Of a stretch of DNA of 64,000 nucleotides, positions 38,325-47,781 are shown piece after piece (position 1 is the first letter of the stretch; every line of letters starts with the position of its first letter). The notes under the pieces are model-generated. The model was not told where the DNA came from. It searched no databases and was given only the letters and a program-made list of their open reading frames with translations. Both the position numbers and the translations under genes were made by a program. This stretch comes from Pogona vitticeps (taxonomy: Eukaryota > Chordata > Lepidosauria > Squamata > Agamidae): positions 143,694,001 to 143,758,000 of the forward strand of contig NC_135786.1 of the NCBI RefSeq assembly GCF_051106095.1. The letters are read 5' to 3'.

Positions 38325-38440
38325 TAGGATATGCTTATCAAATAAATGGAACTTATATAGTTGTTGACTCATCAAATCACTACTGATTCAGTGGGCCTAC
38401 TCTAGTTGTAACTTATTACTGGATCTTAGCCATTATGTCA
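38325..38440 (+). mobile_element. Half-copy of the foldback MITE family
   Basis: 'ttgactcatcaaatcactac' followed by 'gtgggcctactctagttgta' and 'cttagccatt' is the right half of the family described at 59131-59397. The left half is missing. A further partial copy lies at about 37914-37985. Confidence 0.5.
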
Positions 38441-38756
38441 ATTGTAATACTACAGCTATTAAAGTTGCAAAAAAAAAATCAGTATTATCTCTTGTTTGCA
38501 AATGTCAACAGTTGCTTTCAGTTTCATTCAACTAGCTCCTCCTGCTGATGAAACAACTTAGAACAGGAATTGAATGTTCTTCCTCTTCTCTTCCCTTCAG
38601 CCCCCATATCTGTTCAGAATCTGCTTCAGATGGGTTGCATGCAGAGCGGAGAAGAGGAGGGGGAAACAGATTTGTATGACATCAGTTTTCTCTCTTTCCT
38701 TCTGTGTGTATTCATAGTAGAAAAGCATTACTAGAATATTATTGGGAGAACTGATA

Positions 38757-38830
38757 TTTATTTATTTATTCAATTTATATGCTGCCCAAACTACCCAGAG
38801 GTCTATGTTTTGTTTCACAATCTTTTTCTT
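38757..38830 (-). repeat. Reversed retroelement 3' tail
   Basis: (TTTA)n followed by 'ttcaatttatatgctgccca' is the reverse complement of the 'gggcrgcatataaatt' LINE/SINE tail seen at 12009 and 61975. Confidence 0.5.
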
Positions 38831-39625
38831 TCAGAAGTGATTTACATATTGAAATATGGCCTAAAACCTGCAAAGGTGTTTAGAACATCACAGATAAGAA
38901 GCAGAGTGTTGCCACCTGCAGGATAGAAGACATAGTAACTTATATAGTACTTTGTGTATATATTGGATGAAGAAGAAACACAGAAAAATAGCAGAAAAAC
39001 AAAACTATTCATGGGCATTTCCTTGAGTCCCCATGTAGTATCTTGTCAGGCCCATATGAATTTATTTACAATGATGTATCTGAAACATAGGGAGATCTCT
39101 ACAGAGTCAGAACACACCGGCATTTCATAACTTTTTGTAGCAAGGAAGAGGGAATATATTTCATGTAGTAATTAGAAGGTTTACATTAATGTTAAAATAA
39201 ATATTTGTCTCTTTGAAGGGAGCTGGTGAAGTTGCCTAGGTAAGCTCTCATATTAGTTTCTCTGGATAAATTGTTCTATCTTTTTTCTATTTATAAATGC
39301 CAGATACAAAACACAGCTGAGCAGAATTCAATTTTTGGAACTCCTTCAGGTGGTTTAGTAAATTTTGCCAGAATTTTAAAAGCTCTGAAGCTATTTTAGA
39401 TTCCCCTGAAAGAGTTAAAAACATACTTCTGCTTAGGACTCAGGTTACATTGTCTTTCTCACTGATGAACTGTGATGTGTTATCCTCAAGATGTTTAACT
39501 TCAAAATATACTAAGTAGATCACTTCACACAATAAACAATAAATGAAGAAAATAATATGTAAAATTATTTGCTTAATATTATCCAAACATATTTATATTA
39601 TTATATATAAGTTCTGATATTTTAC

Positions 39626-39781
39626 CTGGCAAGGCCTTTTCATTTTAATTGCTATAACATGGTATCTATAACAACAGAGTTCGCAAGTCCAGGACCCTCT
39701 TTCACTAATCCATTTCAACAGGCAAAGTTGATGTGTATACCGTACTGACCCATCACATCGACAAGGATTTAACAGTTCACC
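39626..39781 (-). CDS. MARCHF11: MARCHF11 exon 2: RING-CH zinc finger core
   Basis: This 156-bp exon (52 codons, phase 0 at both ends) lies between a TTTCCCTAG acceptor and a GTAAAA donor. It encodes residues 100-151, starting [20 protein letters not shown] and ending IKMKRPCQ. It supplies six of the eight zinc ligands of the C4HC3 RING-CH domain: C106, C108, H116, C119, C132 and C135; the other two (C90, C93) are in exon 1. This domain recruits an E2 ubiquitin-conjugating enzyme; the conserved W130 before the last cysteine pair is part of the E2-binding face. All ligands are intact and the sequence is almost identical to the mammalian proteins MARCHF4, -9 and -11. Membership of MARCHF11 rests on the tail in exon 4 and the gene order. 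Confidence 0.97.
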
Positions 39782-42700
39782 CTAGGGAAAAAAATGATAA
39801 TAAGTGGATGGGTGCATAAATATAATATTAAATTTTTCTCATCTTTGAACAGTGGATCTTAAAATAAGTTTTTAAAATAGGTTTTCCAGCATTTAAAATC
39901 ATTTTATTTTTCCCAAATAAATACTGCAAAACCTCTTTTCTTCTTCCCCTTCCTCTTCTTCCTTTTCCTTCTTTCCTTCCAGTCTCATAAAAATTTTGAT
40001 AAATATATGGGTTCATCCATGCACAAATGATTTCTTTGGCCAAAGAACAATACTATTTGTAATAAATATTGCTCTGCAGTCCTTCTTGAAATTTATACTA
40101 GAAAAAATGTATGGCATCCAAATGAACTTCATTGTAAATATTTTTATGCCATTCAAATCATTTTAGAAATAGAAAGTAAGGATGCATTAACTTACTTTAA
40201 TCTGTCATACAAATACACAGGCCATATCTATAATACATTTATCATCTCAAAAACTGACATGACCATTAATATTATGGTAAATGTGGAAATAACAACATAT
40301 TCAGGAGTTTATTCATAGGCCTAGGAATCTAAATTTTTCTCCAAAAAATATAGATTTCTAGACCTCATGATAGGGATGGAGAATGAGAATATATAAGGAA
40401 CTTCTAAGTGCATATTTGAAAGATAATCAAGGTTGCAAAAATACACTATTGGGAAAGAAGTCCCACTGAACAAAATGGGATTTACTTCTGCATAAACATG
40501 CATGAGACTGTATCTTCTACCTAACACACTGGTTTGTAGAACAAAGGGCTTGGAAAAGTGAAGAACAAGGGGAAAAGGAGCTTCAGGCAATTGATTCTTG
40601 AGGCTCACAATTTAGTGATTTCTCATACTCTTTCCCTGATCCGAAACCCATGGTTCTCCTCTCTTACAGAACTAGTACCCTTTTCAACAGTTCCCCAGAA
40701 GCCCTAAATATGTCTTCCTATTGTTTCATAAAACAATCAAACCTAACATTTCAAGCTCTGGGGGATAAAATTAATTATGCAAGTATGTAAATAGTATGCA
40801 AGTGTGAGACTTTTCTAGACTTATATAATCACACACCAAGGGCCACTGGAAAGTTGCAGTTCTTGCTTCTTAGGACGAACAAAATGGCCAGCATCCTTCT
40901 CTAGAGCTATGCTACATAGTATGAATGATGTCACCAACAGCAGCAGATTGCTGCTGATTTGTTACTACTATTATTTTGGGGTGTATGTGACTTGTATACA
41001 AGACAAAATCATGAAAACCTGAAGTTGAAAAAGAAACTCCTTAATTGGTGGCAATCTGCCACCACCAGTGACATAATTTCCATTGTGCTGGCAGAGCTTC
41101 ACAAAGAAATACTGGCCAGTGGCAAAACACAGACCAGCATGGTTTCAACCACTGGTCAAAGGAGCAGTTGTAGAGATCTTGCTCACTCTGTTCCTCCCAC
41201 AGATGATACATAGCTCAAATTGTCGGTATCCCTCTAGATATGTCTGCCATGGTGTATCCATCACAGTGAGGCAATCACCTTGAAAATTTTGTCAGATACT
41301 ACATATTTGCAATCTCTAGGGAAACCTCCAATATATTTTCCAAACTTTGTAAAACACAGTTATACAATCACTTACAACAAATCACTATCAAACAAAACAC
41401 AGCCATATAGAGTATTTCTTCAGGATCTTTTAGAGAAAAATGGGCATTTGAAATTAAAAACAAACGTATTTCCTCTGATCAACCTATTTCCCCTCCCTTT
41501 TCAATAGACATATGCCTTCGCCATTAGACTTCCAAAGTGAGCCTATGTTTTGGAAGGTGTCACCAAATTAATGGACTGCAAATGCTTTAAGAGCATACTT
41601 AAAACTTCAGATTGTGCCAATAAATTAGCAAAGTGGGACGCTAACAAATAGAAATGAAAGAAGACAGGTACACATTTGGAGGATGGCAAGTAAGCAAATT
41701 AAGTCTAAAAATAATTTAAGATTACTGGGGACAAACAAGTGTGTTGTAGGGGGTGCCGCTGATTTTATAGAAGTAATTCTATTCACAGGCCAGAATTCTA
41801 TTGCCAATTTCTGTTCATATTAAGAGAATTTACACAAGTTGCAGTGGCAAATTGCCCCTCATTAATAAGGTACTGACTATGTTCCTTGGTACACATTTGG
41901 TAGCACAATGTATAAGAACAGTACTTTCTACTAAGAAATGTACAACCTGCAAACCATTTAGTAAAGGCTGGAGGAAATGGTTAGATGTTTCACCGACAAA
42001 ATAACATGTGATCAAGAGTATATATGTCAGAAGGAGAGAGTGTGTGGGGAACAGAGGCAAAATCCGGTGTTAATCTTAAGTGAGTAAACCTACTGAAATG
42101 AATGAAGCTTGCTGTTAACAAGTAATGTGAGGACCATTGATAAATTTACAGTATGTCCGCTGTAGCTGGTACTAACACTGAATCTAGCTCAATTCCTGGC
42201 TGTACTAACAAAATATTAACAAAATTGTTTAAGACTGTCCTGTTTGAAAGAACAGTAGACACTCAATAAGCTTAAACAAGAAATTGCAGAACTGCACTTA
42301 GTTAAGATTTTCAAGACAAGAGCTATACCTACTGAGAATGCTTTCAGAGTGTATCATCGTATCTTACAACATAGTGAGCAATATATGTTTGATGTGGTTG
42401 TACCATTGTGAACATGATCAGGGAGCTAGAAATAATTTCAGTTCATTGAAAGCCTCCTACTTCCACTTCCCCCTTTTCAGGTTCCCCTTTGCCTTGGGGA
42501 AGCTATTAATAGTCAGACATCACCACTGGATTGCTGTCAGTAGCATCAAGACTGGAGGTGGTGATCTGTTGATGATTTTTTACTATTAAAGGCTTCCTTC
42601 CATCCCAAGGCTACCAAAGGTTTCCCTAAGGCAAAGGCAAGCTCTAGGGAGCCTCAGAACCTTAAACAGCAGGATAAGAAGCTTTTAATTGACTTAAATT

Positions 42701-44745
42701 AATTATTTCCAGAGGGACGTGGTGGCGCTGTGGGCTAAACTGCAGAAGCCTGTGCTGCAGGGTCAGAAGATCCGGCAGTCGTAAGATCGAATCCACGCAA
42801 CGGAATGAGCACCCGTCGCTTGTCCCAGCTCCCGCCAACCTAGCGGTTCGAAAGCATGCAAATGCGAGTAGATAAATAGGGACCACCTCGGTGGGAAGGT
42901 AAACAGCGTTCCGTGTCTAAATCACACTGGCCATGTGACCACGGAAAAATTGTCTTCGGACAAAACGCTGGCTCTATGGCTTGAAGAGCGGGATGAGCGC
43001 CGCCCCCTAGAGTCGGACACGACTGGACAAAAATTGTCAAGGGGAACCTTTACCTTTACCTTAATTATTTCCAGTGCCTGGTTTTGATTTATGGTGTAAC
43101 TTTACTCAACAGAATTTTGTCCAATGTTGGAGTAGATTACTGTACTTTATTAATTCTCATCAAAATGACAGATCTGAAGATATCTATTACTTGCACAGAA
43201 AATGTTGTGTCTTTTTGATTGGTCCAATAAAGATATTGCCACACAAATTCTGGAATTCATCTTATAGTCAGCACAGCTACCCTATATTTCATCTAACTAT
43301 ATAAGTCACCAGGAAGAATGGATAAATGGTTAATGTTCAGCTACATACTAAAACCAATGACTAATTACTGCAAACTTTAGTTACCTCGTGCTGTTAATAT
43401 TATAATAAAATGTATTCTCAAATTGTTTTAGTAACTAAATTAATAATTAAAAATTACTAGTGAGGAATTAGACTTGATCTGCCTCAATAAAGGCAATAGT
43501 GTTTCTGAAATCTTTTGAAGTTGTCCCTTGCTTTTAAAATGATTCAAATTTTGAGTCCTCTTGAAACTACAGAACATTATTTGGTGGATGAAAGTGAACA
43601 GAAACAGCTCATTTTCTCACTGACTTTATATTGCACATTCACACACAAACACACACAAAACCCAAAATCTTACTTAGGAGGCTGGGTAGGGTTAACACTG
43701 ATGGCAAATGAATTCTAAGAACTGCTTGTTGTACTTGTGCATCTGTATGGTCTAACAATCATGTCACCTTTCACATGTGTCATGCCTCTCAAGGCGGACT
43801 GTCCAACAGTTTAGCCTCATTTACTGAACACTTTCATAGTAAAAGGACACATGATGCATGTATTCACATGTCCCACTGTGTGCTCAGATGCAATACATGT
43901 TTAATACAACATTAAGCACACACCTGTTAGAGGGTGCTACTTTGTAACACACACTGGTCTCAGACACTAATAGTTTTTTTCATGTTAGTTTTAGTAGAAT
44001 CTATATTACATCTTTATCGACAGATATTTGCCAGTGTCAGTAATCTATTGCTGCCTAAACCACCATGATCTCAGTAATACTGACATTTGTTCTACGGGAC
44101 TTACCACCCAGATTTTGCCAACTGCCTGATACAACCCTAACCCCATAGTTGAGAACTGTGAAAAGACATTTGCTGTTACTCAACTCGGAACGGTGTTTCC
44201 CACTAGCCTTCCACGGTTTCTTATCCTGTCATACCCTCCCGGGATGAAGTCGGGGAATGTCCTCTCTCCCTCCAGGCCACACACACGCAAGCATCACCCA
44301 TGATCCGCCTCAACGGCGAAAGGGGGAAGCGAGCCGCTTCGCTTCCCCTTCGCCCGCAGGGCTGTGCGGCAGCTCCGAGCGCTGTCCAGGGTCCTGAGGG
44401 CGGCCCTGGGTGGCTGCGGCGGCCCCGTTTCTTCCTCCTCTCCGTCGCGCTGGAGCGTCACCCGCTAAAGGCAGGGGCAGGGGCGGCGGCGGCACGTGCG
44501 CGCGCGCGCCCTGCTCTCCGGCTCTTCCCACCCACCCTGCAAGTCATGTTATGGCTCTCTTCACCCGGCATCCAGGCGGGGACCCGGGGCGGGGGGGGGG
44601 GGCGCGTGTTTTCGAGCGGGCTTTCCCAACATTTCAGCGGGGAGGGTGGGTGGGGGCTGATCTGCCAGCCCACCCTCCGAGAGCTGCTCCCCTTCCCCCC
44701 CCCCCCGGCTCCCCTTCTCCTCGGCCGCGCGGTGTCGGGACTCAC
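39782..44745 (-). other. MARCHF11: MARCHF11 intron 1
   Basis: About 5 kb. It contains a well-preserved Sauria SINE (42713-43060), a retroelement tail near 43160-43235, and a short palindromic motif copy at about 40447-40515. GC content rises sharply from about 44200 into the CpG island around exon 1. Confidence 0.85.
42713..43060 (+). mobile_element. Sauria-type (Squam) tRNA-derived SINE, near full length
   Basis: It is flanked by a perfect 14-bp duplication TTAATTATTTCCAG (42699-42712 and 43061-43074). The tRNA-like head has an A box 'tggcgctgtggg' and a B box 'gatcgaatcc'. The 3' end 'agagtcggacacgact' (43009-43024) to 'aacctttacctttacc' is shared with BovB LINEs, which are thought to mobilise these SINEs. 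Well-preserved ends suggest a fairly recent insertion. This family is restricted to squamates, which supports the host assignment. Confidence 0.92.
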
Positions 44746-45400
44746 CTGCTCGGCGCCCTGGAAGCAGATCTTGCAGATGGGGCCGGCACCGCCCCCGCCG
44801 GCTTCCCCACTGCTGTTGCTACACACCGAGCGGGTCTCGGGTTTCTCTCCCTGTCCAACCCCACCCTTCGCGGAGCGACCACTGGGGGCCGGTCCGGGTG
44901 GGACCCCTGCGGCTTTCCCAGGCGGCGGCGGCGGCGGCGGCGGCGGCTCCTCTGAGGGCGGGGCGGGGTTTTGCTGCGGTTCCCCGCCGCCGAGGTTGCC
45001 GCCGCTCCCCTCGCCGCAGTTCATGAGGGACGCCGACGGCACCCCGGCCCGGCACAGCCTCCCTTTCCCCCGCCTAGTAAGCCGCCGCCTCCCCCTCTCC
45101 CTCTGCGGAGGGAAAAGCGAGGCGAGACGGACACGAGCCGCCTGGCTGGCTGGCGGAGGAGGGCAAGCGGAGCGGACACCGCGTGTCCGCCTCCTCCCCC
45201 ACCCCCAAACGCCGCCGCCGCCGCCGCCCCGCTGGCTTGGGGCTGGCGCGCGAGTCCCCCGCGCCTGACGCCCGCCTCAGAATGCGGCGGGGCAGAAACC
45301 GTTAGAGACCGTTACCGGGAGCGAGCCGGGAGGGGAGGGGGGAGAGGGCGCGAGGAAGAATCCGCGGGCTGAACATGCCGCGCGACCCCTACGACATCCC
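44290..45400 (-). promoter_or_regulatory. MARCHF11: CpG island and probable promoter of MARCHF11
   Basis: The base composition shifts abruptly from AT-rich intron to very GC- and CpG-rich DNA, covering exon 1 and about 350 bp upstream, then falls back after about 45450. This is typical of vertebrate CpG-island promoters. No TATA box was identified and the start site cannot be placed. Long G and C runs occur at about 44590 and 44696. The many long open frames on both strands here are composition artefacts. Confidence 0.8.
44746..45042 (-). CDS. MARCHF11: MARCHF11 exon 1: N-terminal low-complexity region and first zinc ligands
   Basis: MARCHF11 is a two-pass membrane E3 ubiquitin ligase; in mammals it is expressed in developing spermatids and brain and directs ubiquitin-dependent sorting of membrane proteins. 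The frame opens at the first in-frame ATG at 45042 (MPSASLMNCGEGSG) and ends at GCCGAGCAG^GTGAGT. A second ATG at 45024 (MNCGEG) is equally possible. It encodes 99 residues: a Gly/Pro-rich start with nine prolines in a row, the conserved block KPETRSVCS, then PICKICFQGAEQ with zinc ligands C90 and C93. The predicted whole protein is 322 residues, against about 400 in human as I remember it; the difference lies in this disordered part before the RING. The last 12 residues and the phase-0 junction to exon 2 are certain; the N-terminus is less so. Confidence 0.9.
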
Positions 45401-45659
45401 CCCCCCCGCGCGCCCTTTTCTTTCTTCTACACAGATGAAGCCAGCCATGCTGGCCAAGAATTAATCATGTTCCCCCTTCTTTCTTTTCTTTCCATATCTC
45501 TCCCCACCCCCCGGGCGCAAAGGGCGGGATATCATCCGTGCTTTCTAAGCACCACCATATGGTCAGACTGTAAGAGGACTGGTCTTCCCCCCCCCCCTCG
45601 CTCCCTCATGCTCCGAGGGGATGCCTCAGCCCGGGAAGTGCTCGTCGTTTTAAATATCG

Positions 45660-45800
45660 GCTTTTAATGAGGTTAACCACCCTTTGTATACTCATTGTTT
45701 TCTACTTTCAATATGGTCTTTCATGGTTTGTAAGCCGCCTTGGGCCCTTTTTCAAGGAGGGGTAAAAAGGCGGGGTAAAAATAATTAAATAATAAATTAA
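45660..45800 (+). mobile_element. Retroelement 3' tail, copy 2
   Basis: 'tatactcattgttttctac', 'gtaagccgccttgggccc' and 'aaaaaggcggggtaaaaa' match the copy at 29749-29880 and end in an AT-rich tail. The family was not assigned. Confidence 0.5.
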
Positions 45801-46748
45801 TGCCTGAGAACTGAATGGCTGTCGCACTGCTCAGAGAATTGCAGTCTCAGGTAGTTAGGATTTCAAAGTACATTAGCAGCCTCTCGCTTTCCAGAAAGAG
45901 CTTCTTTTCAGCTCTCTTCCTCGCAGCTTCTCATACAAAATTCCTACAAAATTTGAAGTTTTCTCCACGTTGCCTGGGGTGGTGCATACTTTCTTTCTCT
46001 TCCTCCTCGCTCTCTGTCTCACACAGACAGGACAGAAAGAAGTGGCCCAACATCAACGCAGACAAACTGGGGGGGGGGGGGGAGAGAACTCCCATCAAGT
46101 CCCATATTCTGCTTTTCAAGAATCTACAGTACAGATGCTGCTGAGCGTCATGACATCATCAGCACTCTTCCTCCCACCACTAACCAGCAGGTCACCCTTA
46201 GTTGGAACATTAATAGAAATAAATAGAAGACCTTCCCTTCTTCATTACATCCATATGCTTATATCATCTGCCCACACTTTTCACACTTACTGGCTGTCTC
46301 AAGAAGGGCTATCATGTTGCCCAACAGAGTATTTGACAAAAATTTTTGGAAAACTGAACCTTGTCTGGATGCTTTGATTCTTTCTTAAAAAAGGACATTC
46401 TTCAACTCCTCCCCCTTCTCCCTCATTAAATGTGTGCTTGCATATTGCAAGAGATCACAACTACTGCCTTGTATCCTGTCTGCACAAAGCATATTGACTT
46501 CTCAAGCAAGAAATTTGCTTCTGTGGGATTCTAAGAATATGCTTAATTTTCTTAAATGTCTTATAGGTGGCTGAGTGATACATTAAATTTGGCTTTGAAT
46601 ATTTCATGTTTCTTAGTGTGATATTAACACATTATGCACATTTTGTAGGACTATCCACAAAATCTTGGTGCACAGTCTGAAGAAGATGCATTAATGTCAA
46701 AAGCTGTTTGATTTTAGTAATCTAATAAAGGTATCACCTGCTCTTGCA

Positions 46749-46784
46749 TTTCCTTCCTTCCTTCCTTCCTTCCTTCCTTCCTTC

Positions 46785-46827
<43 letters not shown>

Positions 46828-46892
46828 CCTTACTTACTTCCTTACTTACTTCCTTACTTACTTCCTTACTTACTTCCTTACTTCCTTACTTA
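46749..46892. repeat. (TTCC)n / (TTAC)n compound microsatellite
   Basis: About 40 bp of TTCC repeats are followed by TTAC repeats and a higher-order TTAC-TTCC alternation. It marks the reversed tail of a retroelement into which the next hAT element is inserted. Confidence 0.95.
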
Positions 46893-46923
46893 CCATCCCT
46901 TTAGAGCAAGCACTACTCTAGGC

Positions 46924-47304
46924 CAGGGGTCAGGGAACTTTTTTACCTTTTACCCCCCCCCCCAAAAAATTTATATAAGCCAACATTACCCCCTTGATTT
47001 GAATGGAAGGAAATGATACAGTATTTGATGAAGCCACCCTTTTTTCCCACCTTAATTCAAGCCTTGCCTGTTCTTTTCATAATTTTGAGTCAGTCTCTCT
47101 CTCTTACACACACACACACATCCACCCATCCTCCACCCTTTTTCCCCACCTTAATTCAAGCCTTGCCTGTTCTTTTTTTATAGTTTGAGTCAGTGTCTCT
47201 CTCTCTCACACACACACACACAAACACACATCCTCCCTCCCTCCCTCCCCCTTTTTCCTGCCTTAATTCAAACCTTGCCTGTTCCTTTTTTCATAGTTTT
47301 GAGT

Positions 47305-47376
<72 letters not shown>

Positions 47377-47781
47377 CACCCACCCACCCTCCATCTATCC
47401 ATTTTCTCTATTCATTTAAATAAGCTTGATGAAGCCTTCGGTCTCTCGCACCTTCCTTCCCCTCGTTAACTTGATCCTTTCCCGCCTCCTGCTTGCTTGC
47501 ATTCATTTCCAGAGGAAGCAGTCATCCAAAGCCCCGGATTGATTGATTGCTCGGGGGTATTCCACAGCTATAGCCAATTAAGCAGGCTTATCGCCAGTCT
47601 CTGAACGAACTGAGGATTTACAAGTGCCTGCTGCAACCAGGAAGTAACAGGGAGAGGTGGCTTACAATTTGAGGTTTGGCTGCAGGGGTGGAGGAGGGAG
47701 GGAGGTAGCACTCTGCTCATTACCCCAGGATTTTCATTTTTACCCCATTTGGGGTAATTTACCCCTGTTCCTCGACCACTG
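46924..47781. mobile_element. hAT-type non-autonomous element, 858 bp
   Basis: A perfect 8-bp duplication CTCTAGGC flanks it (46916-46923 and 47782-47789). Its ends are inverted: CAGGGGTCAGGGAAC on the left and, reversed, CAGTGGTCGAGGAAC on the right; 'acccc' runs follow both. The interior holds a three-unit tandem repeat (47035-47405) and a GC-richer part, but no transposase. It sits in the tail of another retroelement. Confidence 0.85.
47035..47405. repeat. Three tandem 100-150 bp units with nested microsatellites
   Basis: Each unit begins 'ccttaattcaa' followed by 'ccttgcctgttc' and 'gagtcagt', then (TC)n and (AC)n runs. Units start at about 47035, 47136 and 47249 and grow through longer TC and AC runs, the third having the longest. 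They lie wholly inside the hAT element. Confidence 0.85.

Noticed and set aside
42713-42800. tRNA-like sequence with A and B boxes
   Set aside because: It is the head of a Sauria SINE bounded by target duplications, not a tRNA gene.
44300-45268. A 322-residue open frame on the + strand and others across the GC-rich block
   Set aside because: They run antisense to MARCHF11 exon 1 through a CpG island. Composition is Gly/Pro/Ala/Arg-rich with no recognisable domain, as expected where stop codons are rare.
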